Below, one piece after another: positions 1 through 8,660 of a stretch of 54,163 bases of DNA; position 1 is the first letter of the stretch, and each line of letters starts with the position of its first letter. Source of the DNA: CALJFL01 sp047633055 (GTDB lineage Bacteria > Pseudomonadota > Gammaproteobacteria > Pseudomonadales > Halieaceae); NCBI GenBank assembly GCA_047633055.1, contig JBLIEI010000026.1, positions 1 through 54,163 of the forward strand, written 5' to 3'. The notes beneath the pieces were generated by a model. The model saw only the letters and a program-made list of their open reading frames with translations, was not told the origin of the DNA and did not search any database. The position numbers were made by a program, and so were the translations under genes.

Positions 1-2
1 CA

Positions 3-2363
3 GCTGTTATCACGGGTGGTGTCTTTGATGGCGCACCTGAAGTCGTGATCAATACCCCTTTGGGTCACACGCTGACAATCACCGGCGTTGCCGGTGGTGT
101 GGTGAGTTATACCTATACACTCAATGCCGCTGAGGCCCACGCGGGTGTTGGTGAAGATAGCATCTTCGAGAATTTTGCAGTGGTTCTGACGGATACGGAT
201 ACGGGCGTTGCCAACGGTACGCTGACGGCAGCCATTGTGGATGATGTCCCCGAAGCGAACGCGGATGGCATTTTTGACATCCTTGAAGATACCGCGAAGG
301 ATATTTTGTTCACTGAGTTGTTGTCTAATGATGAATCGGGTGCAGATCTGAATGTCAGCGTTGTTGGGCTGGGTTCGACAGCGGCGGCAAAAGGGGTTGT
401 TACAGTCGAGTCTGGACAATTTGTCTACACGCCTACGGTGGGTGAAACGGGGCAAGATACGTTCAGTTACGTGATCACCGATGCGGATGGCGACACGTCT
501 GAGGCGATCGTGACAGTGAACCTTGCTGAAGACTCTACGCCGACGGCGAACGTGACTGTTGCGTACGTTGACGATGATGGTCTTGATCTTCCCAATACCC
601 AGCCTGATGCAGGGGTGGGCGATGAGACTGCGCCGAATACACAGGCAGATGAATCGGCCTTTAGCGGTACCTTTAATGCGGTCACAGTACCGGATGATCC
701 TGCGAGTGACTTCAACTTTGTCAGCATGGTTGGCATCACTGATCAGATTGGTCAGGAAGAAGTGACGTATGCCTGGGATAATGGTACGTCTATGCTGACA
801 GCCACAATCAGCGATACGCCGGTCAATGGTGGTCGCTCAGGTACGTTGTTTACCGTCGAGATTACGGATCGTGTTGCGGGCGACTATACGTTGACCCTGG
901 CGCAGAACGTATTGCACCTGGACGATGTGGCGAATGAAGAGAACGATGCGGCCACGGTTAACTTGCAGTACACCGTGGTGGACAGTGATGGCAGCCCTGC
1001 GTCGGGCGCGCTGACAGCTAACTTTGATGATGATGTGGGTATGGTTGGCATCTTCGCTCCACTAGAGGTTGCCAACGCCGACAATGCAATGGCTTCAGGC
1101 ACTGCAGTCGGCTTTGGTTCAGGTGCAGATGGCTGGCAGGATATTGATATCTCTCTGCCTCTGCCAGGCATAGACGGCCTTACTTATGACGAAGGCGCCT
1201 ACGACCCTGTCACCGGAAGAGTCACATTCACTGCGACTGAAACCGATGGTGGCGATCCTGTCTTCGAGTTCTACGTAGAAGAGGACGGCGACTATAAGTT
1301 CACCTTGATTAAGGCAGATGCTGGTTCGTCAGTGGAGACTACTTTCGCTGGAGTGAATGCGGGTAGCCCCGCTGATGGTTATCTATTTGGTGGTGACACG
1401 GCTGATCCTTCGGATGACGTTTTTGTCCGACCTGATGGTGGTACCAATACCGAGATTAACCCTAGTACCACCGGCATTTCTGGTGATGCGAACTCGATGT
1501 TTGTCGGTGAGATCTTGACCTTTGAGTACAACGGCACAATGGATACGGCGGCATTTGCTATGTTTGGGGGCGGGGGTATCTTCACTGTCACAGTTTGGGA
1601 TTCGACGGCCCCGGCTACAACTGAAATCTTTGTTGGTGTTAGCGCTACCGGTGGTAACAGTAACGATCCTGGAATTATGGAGATACCCCAGGCTCCGTTC
1701 GAGTACGACCGCATCAGACTTGAAGTAACAGGGTCACCGTCGGCCCTGAAGATATTGGGCACCACGGCGGTCGATCTTCTCCTGCCGCAAGGTCTGGACC
1801 TTGAGTTCGGAATTACTGGTACTGATAACGATGGTGATACAGCGACAATAACGGTTAGTGTAACTGTGGATCCCGGTTTACCTGCGGCTCCGGAACCCGC
1901 TGCGCAGCAGCCCCTGGAGGTGGCTGAGCAGCCCCCGGCCGAAGATCGTCCAGCCGAAGAAGCTTCAGCGGTTGTCCATAGGGCGACCGATGGAGTCGAC
2001 CTGCTGTTTGGTACAGAGGGCGCCGATGTCTTCGTCTGGTCATTGACTGACAACGACAAGGACGGGGATGTTATCACCGGGTTTGAACTTGGCACTGATG
2101 TGATTGATATCAAGGATATTCTTGGTGAAGATTTCAACGCGGCCGAGGACGAATTGTCGAGTTATCTGAGTGTAGATACGGTCGAGTCCGGCGGTGTCAC
2201 CAGCACAGTGCTTACGATAGACAGTGATGGTCAAGGCAAATTCAATAATGGTGGCGCCGAGCAGGTGATCACTATTGAAGGTGTCGATATCATGGACGGT
2301 GCCAGTGATGTCAATGCAGCTCTCCAGAGCATCATTGACAGCAGTAAGCCAATCACTGACTAA
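3..2363 (+). CDS. Large type I-secreted repeat adhesin (LapA/BapA-like), C-terminal part only
   Basis: The frame is open from the window edge (codon start at base 3) with no start codon, so only about 786 C-terminal residues are present. It is acidic, rich in Asp, Thr, Gly and Val and almost free of Cys. A cadherin/VCBS-like module (motifs 'NADGIFDILEDTAKD' and 'DTFSYVITDADGDTSEA') is followed by a longer module of the kind found in T1SS-143 repeat proteins and a Pro/Ala/Glu-rich linker. The end is an RTX-type secretion domain with 'LLFGTEGADVFVW' and 'VITGFELGTDVIDIKDIL'. This architecture is typical of giant surface adhesins exported by type I systems. lapD, lapG and a TolC-family gene lie next to it, which supports a biofilm adhesin retained at the cell surface. 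The N-terminal retention module and LapG cleavage site lie outside the window. Confidence 0.88.
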   Translation, partial: AVITGGVFDGAPEVVINTPLGHTLTITGVAGGVVSYTYTLNAAEAHAGVGEDSIFENFAVVLTDTDTGVANGTLTAAIVDDVPEANADGIFDILEDTAKDILFTELLSNDESGADLNVSVVGLGSTAAAKGVVTVESGQFVYTPTVGETGQDTFSYVITDADGDTSEAIVTVNLAEDSTPTANVTVAYVDDDGLDLPNTQPDAGVGDETAPNTQADESAFSGTFNAVTVPDDPASDFNFVSMVGITDQIGQEEVTYAWDNGTSMLTATISDTPVNGGRSGTLFTVEITDRVAGDYTLTLAQNVLHLDDVANEENDAATVNLQYTVVDSDGSPASGALTANFDDDVGMVGIFAPLEVANADNAMASGTAVGFGSGADGWQDIDISLPLPGIDGLTYDEGAYDPVTGRVTFTATETDGGDPVFEFYVEEDGDYKFTLIKADAGSSVETTFAGVNAGSPADGYLFGGDTADPSDDVFVRPDGGTNTEINPSTTGISGDANSMFVGEILTFEYNGTMDTAAFAMFGGGGIFTVTVWDSTAPATTEIFVGVSATGGNSNDPGIMEIPQAPFEYDRIRLEVTGSPSALKILGTTAVDLLLPQGLDLEFGITGTDNDGDTATITVSVTVDPGLPAAPEPAAQQPLEVAEQPPAEDRPAEEASAVVHRATDGVDLLFGTEGADVFVWSLTDNDKDGDVITGFELGTDVIDIKDILGEDFNAAEDELSSYLSVDTVESGGVTSTVLTIDSDGQGKFNNGGAEQVITIEGVDIMDGASDVNAALQSIIDSSKPITD

Positions 2364-2387
2364 ACCCCGCTAAGAAGGTAAACTTAC

Positions 2388-2423
2388 CCCCACAACGCTC
2401 ACGGGTTGTGGGGATTTTTATTT
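2388..2423 (+). terminator. Rho-independent terminator after the adhesin gene
   Basis: A 9-bp perfect stem (CCCCACAAC at 2388-2396 with GTTGTGGGG at 2405-2413) around an 8-base loop is followed by ATTTTTATTT. It lies 24 bases after the adhesin stop, and the ribosome binding site of the next small gene begins directly after the T-run. Confidence 0.85.
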
Positions 2424-2434
2424 GGAGAACACTA

Positions 2435-2752
2435 ATGCCTTTCGTAAAGCGCAATGAACAGAGCGGTATTGCTGCGGTCAGTCAGTCGCAGGAACCGGGG
2501 TTCGATGAAGAGTTGGCGGCGGACGACCTTGAGTTGGCCGCTTACATAGCGGGGCTAGAGCAGGGCAGTTCATCTCTAAGCGCAACTGATAGTGACTTTG
2601 TGCGGGTATTGGAAGATGTCGTGCAACTGCTGGTCGATAAAAGTGTAATCCTGTTCACCGATCTACCGGAGTCCGCCCAGAAGAAGATGCTCTATCGTCA
2701 GCGCCTGCGTAGCAAGATGGGCGAGAAGCTCGATTTGCTGGGAGACGATTAG
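2435..2752 (+). CDS. Small conserved hypothetical protein, 105 aa
   Basis: I start this at ATG 2435 (MPFVKRNEQ) because GGAG lies at 2424-2427 with good spacing; an upstream in-frame start at 2408 would fall inside the terminator stem. The protein is acidic, with no signal peptide or membrane segment. Its second half has a helical stretch 'DFVRVLEDVVQLLVDKSVIL' followed by 'FTDLPESAQKKML'. This resembles a short family in Pseudomonas-like gammaproteobacteria, often mislabelled 'tryptophan synthase subunit beta like'; that link is from memory of the family pattern. Function is unknown. It is transcribed apart from the adhesin and converges on lapD. Confidence 0.75.
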   Translation: MPFVKRNEQSGIAAVSQSQEPGFDEELAADDLELAAYIAGLEQGSSSLSATDSDFVRVLEDVVQLLVDKSVILFTDLPESAQKKMLYRQRLRSKMGEKLDLLGDD

Positions 2753-2834
2753 CGCCCTCACCTATTCACAGCAACTCAATCGCCGGGGAATAGTAGTCAG
2801 GTTTGTTCAGCCTGTCGAGATAGTGGGCTGGCTA

Positions 2835-4751
2835 CTAGCTTAACCTAATTCCGGGACCGGTAGCCCCATCCAAGCCTATCTCTTTCAAGGTCGCCCATTC
2901 CTGCTCAGTGCGAACCCCTTCACCGAGCACCAGCATGCCAATGGAATGCCCAACCGTACATAGGTTTCTAAGCAGGTTTTGATGAGAGTTATTTTCGTTA
3001 ATAGCGCGAATAAAGATAGCGTCCACTTTAAGGTAATCAACACCTACGTCGCTCAGCTGGCCCAATTCAGACAGCTGGTACCCCATGTGTTCGATACCGA
3101 TCTTGGTGCCGAATTCCTTGGCGCGATTACAGAGATTCTTGAACGCCGTCAGGTGCCTGAAGGCCATAGGTTCCGATATCTCCATCCACAGTTTAGCGGC
3201 AGCCTCGGGATGGGTAGACAGCCGTTCGCTGAGCCATGTCAGAAATGCGGGCTCAACCACCGCAGCCACCGACAGATTGATACAGGTTGGCTCGCCGCTG
3301 GCAGCAATTTCCTCAAGGGCAAGATCGATGACCTGTTGATCTAGATCACCGGACAGCTCCAGCCGATTTATCCAGGGTAGAAAACGGCCTGCGCTGATTT
3401 CCTCATCTCGATGTGCCAGGCGCACCGGGGATTCCATATGCAGCAACTCTCCCTTGGTGTTAATGACGGGGAAACCGGCCAACGAAAACTTGTGGTCGCG
3501 AAAAGCGGCAATGAAAACCTCACGCCAGTGCTCCATTTGTTCACGTACGGAGGTCATCTGAATATCGCCTTTTTGCGTTATGGCGATTGTAGAATTTCCT
3601 TCCGTATCGACGTTGAGCAAAGCCCCATCCAGACGAGTGAGGATTTCGCTGATGGTCTCGCCGTGCTGGTAAATGGTTGATGACCCAGGTAGTTTTACGT
3701 TCTTATCCATACTTCGATTTTCGATGATCTCCTGAATGGCCTTTTGCGCGTCCTGTGCAGCTTGTTCCGCCTCCATGGCGCGCGGTGCCAAAATAGCGAA
3801 ATCAGAACCATTCATCCTGCACGCGGCCCAACGGCTGTGGCTCATAACAATGCGATTAAGCTCTTTGCCGACGTCTTTGAGCATACTGTCGATTGCTTTG
3901 CGTCCATAGATCTGGTTCAGGTCACTAAGCCCTGCTAATCGAATCAAGCTTAGGCTGCCGGTGGAGTTCACGTCGTCACTTTCTAACGCGGCATCGAGTG
4001 CCTGCATAAACGGTTCGCGATTCATCAGCCCGGTGATTTTGTCTACATGGGCTTCACGTTGCCATTTCTCGAGTCGCCTGGTCTCCTGACCAAGCACTTG
4101 TTTTATGCGTGCAGACAGGGTGTTCATAGCGCTAACGACTTGCTTGAACTCCAGTGTGTAGGGCTCATCGATGGTGATAAATCGTCGGTCCCCGATGGCC
4201 TGGGCTTGGTCGACGACATCTAGAAGTGGGTGCAAAATACGCTTGAGTACGTAGCGGCCCAGAACACCAGCAGCAATCATGGCGACGAAGAACACCAGCG
4301 CCAACTTCTTGGTGCTATCCCACAACTCGCCATAGGCAAACCGTGAGTGACTGCGCACGGTAAGCGTGCCTAACTGTTGCCAGCCTTTTTGTACTGAGGC
4401 GATGCCCGGCTCCACGTCAATGGGGAACATTGCGATAAACCACGCTGGAGCATCGTTAAGCGATTGGTCATCAATTCGAGTGATGGCCGTGTTGCCTTCA
4501 GCATCGGTCAAGCTGATCATTTCGTAGAAGCCGGTATCAAACTGTACGGAGAGGGTGAGCTCCAGCATGACTTCGTCTGCCCCTTGCTGTGTCAGTGATA
4601 AGGCCAGTGCACTGGCATTGTCGGCATTCTTCATCGTCAACTGCTGCTCAAGGTAAGATCGGGCCGAAAGCGTGCTGACCAGACAGCTACCGATGAATAT
4701 CAGCGTTAGCATTAGGGTGATAGCCAGCCATAGTTGCTTAAATAATGACAT
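2835..4751 (-). CDS. lapD: LapD-like c-di-GMP receptor with degenerate GGDEF and EAL domains
   Basis: This is an inner-membrane receptor that, in the known system, binds cytoplasmic c-di-GMP and then sequesters the protease LapG in the periplasm, so the adhesin stays on the surface. Visible order in 638 residues: TM1 (about 8-29), periplasmic LapD/MoxY-type sensor (30-148) with a 'KGWQQLG' loop whose Trp124 probably matches the LapG-contacting Trp of studied LapD, TM2 (149-169), HAMP (170-225), GGDEF-like domain (about 235-390) and EAL-like domain (about 405-638). Both enzymatic signatures are ruined: 'RMNGSDF' (312-318) replaces GGDEF, and 'HMES' (438-441) replaces the EAL core. A non-catalytic receptor is therefore expected. 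The start ATG has GGAG upstream. It follows lapG by 23 bases on the same strand. Confidence 0.93.
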   Translation of the reverse strand: MSLFKQLWLAITLMLTLIFIGSCLVSTLSARSYLEQQLTMKNADNASALALSLTQQGADEVMLELTLSVQFDTGFYEMISLTDAEGNTAITRIDDQSLNDAPAWFIAMFPIDVEPGIASVQKGWQQLGTLTVRSHSRFAYGELWDSTKKLALVFFVAMIAAGVLGRYVLKRILHPLLDVVDQAQAIGDRRFITIDEPYTLEFKQVVSAMNTLSARIKQVLGQETRRLEKWQREAHVDKITGLMNREPFMQALDAALESDDVNSTGSLSLIRLAGLSDLNQIYGRKAIDSMLKDVGKELNRIVMSHSRWAACRMNGSDFAILAPRAMEAEQAAQDAQKAIQEIIENRSMDKNVKLPGSSTIYQHGETISEILTRLDGALLNVDTEGNSTIAITQKGDIQMTSVREQMEHWREVFIAAFRDHKFSLAGFPVINTKGELLHMESPVRLAHRDEEISAGRFLPWINRLELSGDLDQQVIDLALEEIAASGEPTCINLSVAAVVEPAFLTWLSERLSTHPEAAAKLWMEISEPMAFRHLTAFKNLCNRAKEFGTKIGIEHMGYQLSELGQLSDVGVDYLKVDAIFIRAINENNSHQNLLRNLCTVGHSIGMLVLGEGVRTEQEWATLKEIGLDGATGPGIRLS

Positions 4752-4774
4752 GAGGATGCTCCATTTGAATGTGG

Positions 4775-5467
4775 TTAGCCCAGGCCTTCTGCCGCCGCTC
4801 GCTGCAGCAGGTCACGCCAGCGTGAAAGCTTGGCGCTCGGGTCTTTAGTGGCTGGCGCCAAGGCACCACCCACCCATAGTCCATTACTGTTGAATCCGTA
4901 GACCGGGGTGAGATCTGATCGTTGTGAGGCAGGGCGGACATCCATGATCAGGTTGTCCAGAATCTTTGGGTCGGCCGAGGGCGTTGAGTAATAGGCCAAT
5001 ACCATATGTGCTTCACTGATTTTGCTATAGGGCCCACCCATGCGTGCCTTAACGTAAGTTATGCGCAACTTGTTGACGTTGACACCGGCCAGAATCAGGC
5101 TGGCGTACTTGGCGATGCTAAAATCCTCACAGTCACCCATGCGCCTGGCCATGGTTTGTAGCGGTGTTGCCCAGTAATCATTCTGGCCCCAGGCTTCTTG
5201 ATCCTGGACCCAGCGTATTTGGGTATTAAAGTAATCATTAATGGCCACAGCCTTCTGTTCATCTGTCCAAGGCTGGATTTTATCAATCATAGCGCGCCAT
5301 TCGGCGACCGTATTGGCTGCATCTTGGCCGTAACGGGTCAAGGCAATGTTTTGCATCTTATCCAGGTCAGGGACGGCTAGCGCGAGGGTGCACGCCACTA
5401 AAACCGTTACCAATGTAGCTGAACAGTGAAGCATATAACGCTTAATTAGGGCCCAGACACGCTCCAT
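4775..5467 (-). CDS. lapG: LapG-like periplasmic cysteine protease
   Basis: This is a bacterial transglutaminase-like cysteine protease. In the characterised Lap system, LapG cuts the N-terminal region of the adhesin and releases it when LapD lets go. The catalytic triad is visible: Cys113 in 'RRMGDCEDFS', His154 in 'EAHMVLAYY' and Asp171 in 'ILDNLIMDV'. The acidic residues beside Cys113 match the calcium-binding area of the family. Residues 1-32 hold a hydrophobic export segment; Met12 (position 5434) is an alternative start giving a more classical signal peptide, and neither start has a strong Shine-Dalgarno sequence. Length (230 aa) fits the family. It lies directly upstream of lapD, so the two are probably one transcript. 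Confidence 0.92.
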   Translation of the reverse strand: MERVWALIKRYMLHCSATLVTVLVACTLALAVPDLDKMQNIALTRYGQDAANTVAEWRAMIDKIQPWTDEQKAVAINDYFNTQIRWVQDQEAWGQNDYWATPLQTMARRMGDCEDFSIAKYASLILAGVNVNKLRITYVKARMGGPYSKISEAHMVLAYYSTPSADPKILDNLIMDVRPASQRSDLTPVYGFNSNGLWVGGALAPATKDPSAKLSRWRDLLQRAAAEGLG

Positions 5468-5662
5468 GCGGTGTTCTTTTTATCCTCATGCGGCTTTATC
5501 CGCACCATACAAATGTGCCAGAAATTACCAATTTAGTGATATTTATAGGTGGATCTTTCAGTCTAGTCTATATTTCAGGTCAGAGTTACTGCATGTACTT
5601 CTATTTGGTGTGTTCTCGCCACTCTTTTGTGACGCAAGGCATAGTATTTTGTAGATCTTGTC

Positions 5663-5689
5663 TTGTAAGCGATCAATTTAGCCTATACT
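5663..5689 (+). promoter_or_regulatory. Possible sigma70 promoter for the TolC-OmpA gene
   Basis: TTGTAA (5663-5668) and TATACT (5684-5689) lie in the 294-base divergent gap between lapG and the TolC-OmpA gene. The 15-base spacer is shorter than ideal, so this is a weak call. The rest of the gap is AT-rich and contains no coding signal I can support. Confidence 0.3.
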
Positions 5690-5761
5690 CGGATGGGCTG
5701 TACAAAAAAGTCTGGATCAGCTTAATTCAAGATTAACATGGACGAGGAGGGACTAGGGAAT

Positions 5762-7636
5762 ATGAAAAGGAACATTACATTTGTAGCATCCATTTTATTG
5801 ACGTGTGGAGCGCTAGCCGGGACGGTACAGGCGCAGCCTGTTGCAGATTACCAGGAGGCGGTTAAGCAAGCTGTAATGATAAGCCCGCGGGTTAACGCCG
5901 CCTGGTATAACTTCGAGGCAGCCAGAGAGGGCCAGCGAGGCGCGCAGGCGGGTTACCTCCCCAGTGTAGATCTTTTCGCTGAAGCTGGCCGTGAAGATAG
6001 AGAAACGCCACTGGTCGATTTTGGCGATTATTCTCGTGACGTTACCCGCTTCAGTATCACCCAGATGCTGTTCGATGGTTTTGAAACCCGCGAATTGGTG
6101 CGTCAGGCAGGATTCGAGAAGCTCAGTCAGTATTATGAACTGCAACTGGCCTCTCAGGAGACCGCGCTGGAGGCAACCGAAGCTTATCTTGATACCGTTC
6201 GATTCCAGAAACTGGTGCGTTTTGCAGAAGATAACTACATCGTTCACCGTCAGGTTTATGACAAGATTGCTGAGCGAACCGGTGGTGGTATAAGTCAGGG
6301 TGTCGATCTCGAACAAGCCGCTGCACGTGTGGCCTTGGCCGAATCTAATTTGCTGACCGAAATGACTAATTTGCACGATGTGCAGGTTCGCTTCCAGCGT
6401 ATTGTTGGTGGGGTGCCGTCTGAGGATTTACCGCTGCCGTCTGTTTCTACCGCCATGGTCCCTGAGATGCGAGAGCAGGTTTTGCAGGTTGCCTATGATC
6501 AAAGTCCGGAAATCGACGCAGCTATTGAGAATCTTCGCGCTGCTCAGTCAGCGGTAAACTCCACCAACGCGCCAATGATGCCGCGTTTAGATCTGCGCTA
6601 TCGTAACGAGGTAGAGCACGATACCGACGGTTTTTCTGGTCGCTTTGATATTGAAGCTATCGAATTAGTGTTGAGCTACAACCTGTATCGAGGTGGTGCC
6701 GACGCCGCTCGCAAGCGTGAATTCTACAACCTGTATAACGCAGCGATGGAAGAGCGCAAGCAGGCCTGTTTCAACGTCCGACAGAACACCATGATCTCAT
6801 TTAATAACATCAGCGCACTGGAAGAGCAGGTTGTTTTCCTCGATCAAAACCGAATCTCACAGGACAAGACTCGTCGAGCCTATAACGATCAGTTTGATCT
6901 GGGCCAGCGCACCTTGTTGGACCTGTTAGACAGCCAGAACGAATACTTCGATACTCAGCGAGCTTACATTAGCGCACGTGCTGACCTCGTTTCCGCCAAG
7001 GCTCGTACTTTGTCCAATATGGGCGTGCTACTAGCTGCGGTGGATGTGAATGGCCTAAACGAAGACAGGATCGCCGAACTGGAACTCGACCTGACGCGTG
7101 GTAACGACGAGAATGGTCAGGCCCTGTGCCCACCTGAGCCGCCTGCAGCGGTTACTGTGGACAAAGAAGCCCTGTTTGCCAGTCTGTATGGTGACAGTAG
7201 CTCAGATGCCGACGCCGACGCCGGAGCCGCAGTGGCGGTCGCCGCGCTCGCAGCGAGCAGTGCACGCTACAAGGACGCGGGCGGCAATGCAGTGAGCGTC
7301 GATTTGAACGTTTTGTTTGAGTTCAATTCTTCGGTGATCAGCAGCAACTTTGACCAGGAGATCGCCAATTCAGCCGCGGTCATCCGCGACAATCCCGGCG
7401 TACAGGCTATTGTTGAGGGCCATACCGACAACACTGGCACGCCCGAGTACAATAAGTGGTTGTCAGAGCGGCGCGCTGAATCTGTGCGCGGCATGTTGAT
7501 CAATGAGCATGGCATTAGCCCCGATCAGGTCAAGGCCGTTGGTTTTGGTCTAGAGCGTCCGGTGGCCGACAACGCAACCAATGAAGGGCGAGAGATTAAT
7601 CGCCGGGTTGAGTTGGTACTCAGGGCTGCTAGCTAA
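5762..7636 (+). CDS. TolC-family outer-membrane efflux protein fused to a C-terminal OmpA domain
   Basis: This is the outer-membrane channel expected for a type I secretion system, probably exporting the adhesin next door. I start at ATG 5762 (MKRNITF), preceded by GAGGAGG. An upstream ATG at 5738 would put eight extra residues before a clear signal peptide ending 'GTVQA' at residue 24. Residues of about 25-440 are a TolC/outer-membrane-efflux coiled-coil fold with two repeats ('YQEAVKQAVMISPRVNAAWY' early, 'FDLGQRTLLDLLDSQNEYFD' late). An Asp/Ala-rich linker follows ('DADADAGAAVAVAAL'). The last 115 or so residues are an OmpA/MotB peptidoglycan-binding domain with 'VEGHTDNTG', 'WLSERRAESV' and 'NRRVELV'. 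In Shewanella-type loci AggA (TolC-like) and an OmpA-family protein are adjacent but separate genes; here they are one polypeptide. Confidence 0.92.
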   Translation: MKRNITFVASILLTCGALAGTVQAQPVADYQEAVKQAVMISPRVNAAWYNFEAAREGQRGAQAGYLPSVDLFAEAGREDRETPLVDFGDYSRDVTRFSITQMLFDGFETRELVRQAGFEKLSQYYELQLASQETALEATEAYLDTVRFQKLVRFAEDNYIVHRQVYDKIAERTGGGISQGVDLEQAAARVALAESNLLTEMTNLHDVQVRFQRIVGGVPSEDLPLPSVSTAMVPEMREQVLQVAYDQSPEIDAAIENLRAAQSAVNSTNAPMMPRLDLRYRNEVEHDTDGFSGRFDIEAIELVLSYNLYRGGADAARKREFYNLYNAAMEERKQACFNVRQNTMISFNNISALEEQVVFLDQNRISQDKTRRAYNDQFDLGQRTLLDLLDSQNEYFDTQRAYISARADLVSAKARTLSNMGVLLAAVDVNGLNEDRIAELELDLTRGNDENGQALCPPEPPAAVTVDKEALFASLYGDSSSDADADAGAAVAVAALAASSARYKDAGGNAVSVDLNVLFEFNSSVISSNFDQEIANSAAVIRDNPGVQAIVEGHTDNTGTPEYNKWLSERRAESVRGMLINEHGISPDQVKAVGFGLERPVADNATNEGREINRRVELVLRAAS

Positions 7637-7670
7637 ATATGCTAAAACGTTAGTGATTAACGTGAAATAG

Positions 7671-7702
7671 GGGAGGTTGCGAAAGCAGCTTCCCTTTTTT
7701 TT
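7671..7702 (+). terminator. Rho-independent terminator of the TolC-OmpA gene
   Basis: GGGAGGTTGC (7671-7680) pairs with GCAGCTTCCC (7685-7694), using two G-T wobbles, around a GAAA tetraloop and is followed by a run of eight T. It lies 35 bases past the stop codon. The following stretch to 7901 holds no gene I can support. Confidence 0.85.
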
Positions 7703-7901
7703 CGTCTATCCTGCTGACCCATTTTTTGCTGTCGGCGCAGATCGGCGACTTTGTCGTGTCAATGCTGACTCGCCTCGCTGAAGAATAATGCACCGGCCTG
7801 GACGTAAAACAGCTTACGAGAGGCTAATATTCAGTCGGTATGGCTGGCTTGTCCTAAAATTGCAATCGTTGGATACGCAACTGAGAATCGCACGAAAACC
7901 C

Positions 7902-8570
7902 CTATACCGAACAAGCCCCAATTCGACTTAAATGACTGTATTTGAATCCGGTTTCTTCATGCCATTGATCAAAGGCACCTTGAATCAGCCTCATCTCTCT
8001 CTGGCTGCTGGGATTGTCTTTGATATCCAGCCCCGCATTCTGTAAGCAACGAGCTACATCGCCAGTAATCAAAAAAGTGTCCTTACCCATATTGCGTAAC
8101 ACCCGTGGGCCGGTCATGCCGCCTAAGCGGCTGCCGTGTTTCTTCATATAAGCAAACAAGCCGATCAAGTCATCTTGTGGCCATTTGCTCACCATTTTGC
8201 CGAAGCTGCCTTGCTCGCTGGCAACCTGACAAAGGAAGCGGGCGTTGTCCTGTACTGCAATCACCTTTTGTCGATTGCGGATGATGAGTGTGTTTTGACT
8301 AAAGCGGTCTATCTGGTCCGGGCTTAACATTACAATTTTTTCTGGCGGAAATCCAAAGAACACCTCCTCAAAGCCGTCCCACTTATTGTTGACCACTCGC
8401 CACACAAAGCCTGCCTGGAAAAGGCAGCGCGCCATTTGTGATAACCAGCGGTTGTCCCTAGTGGCGGCCAGCATTCGCTTGGTTCTTACTTCGGGCATAA
8501 GCTCTGCTAATGCTTTTTTGCCGCCATAGTGTTTGGCGGCGCGCTGGTGAATGTCTGCGAACTTTTCCAT
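7902..8570 (-). CDS. tag: DNA-3-methyladenine glycosylase I family protein
   Basis: This is a helix-hairpin-helix DNA repair glycosylase of the Tag/adenine-glycosylase family, which removes alkylated adenine from DNA in the cytoplasm. The core 'ARCLFQAGFVWRVV' and 'KWDGFEEVFFGF', and the stretch 'NTLIIRNRQKVIAVQDNA', follow the family pattern. The C-terminal region 'GPRVLRNMGKDTFLITGDV' is also characteristic. The E. coli-type N-terminal zinc region ('RCGW...') is not apparent, so it belongs to a divergent branch and its lesion specificity is uncertain. I choose ATG 8570 (MEKFADIHQ) with GGAG upstream; the longer frame to 8603 lacks a ribosome binding site and runs towards the terminator. It is transcribed alone, after the TonB-receptor terminator. 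Confidence 0.82.
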   Translation of the reverse strand: MEKFADIHQRAAKHYGGKKALAELMPEVRTKRMLAATRDNRWLSQMARCLFQAGFVWRVVNNKWDGFEEVFFGFPPEKIVMLSPDQIDRFSQNTLIIRNRQKVIAVQDNARFLCQVASEQGSFGKMVSKWPQDDLIGLFAYMKKHGSRLGGMTGPRVLRNMGKDTFLITGDVARCLQNAGLDIKDNPSSQREMRLIQGAFDQWHEETGFKYSHLSRIGACSV

Positions 8571-8609
8571 GAGTGCTCCGATTTTGGGTCGCCAGTACAG
8601 CACAAAATA

Positions 8610-8645
8610 AAAAAGCCCGCACCTTTCGGGGCGGGCTTTTTTTGT
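8610..8645 (-). terminator. Bidirectional-looking rho-independent terminator after the TonB receptor gene
   Basis: AAAAGCCCGC (8611-8620) and GCGGGCTTTT (8631-8640) form a strong GC stem with A and T runs on both sides, so it can act on either strand. In context it ends the leftward TonB-receptor transcript, whose stop codon is at 8661, before the tag gene. Confidence 0.88.
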
Positions 8646-8660
8646 GGACTCTGATGAAGT

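Noticed and set aside
1379..2137. Long minus-strand open frame of 252 codons inside the adhesin gene
   Set aside because: Antisense of a Gly/Asp/Thr-rich coding sequence; Ser/Pro-rich translation with no domain, and the sense frame has clear repeats and a secretion domain.
5466..5736. Short plus-strand frames between lapG and the TolC-OmpA gene
   Set aside because: Low-complexity aromatic-rich translation, no ribosome binding site; the region is the divergent promoter area.
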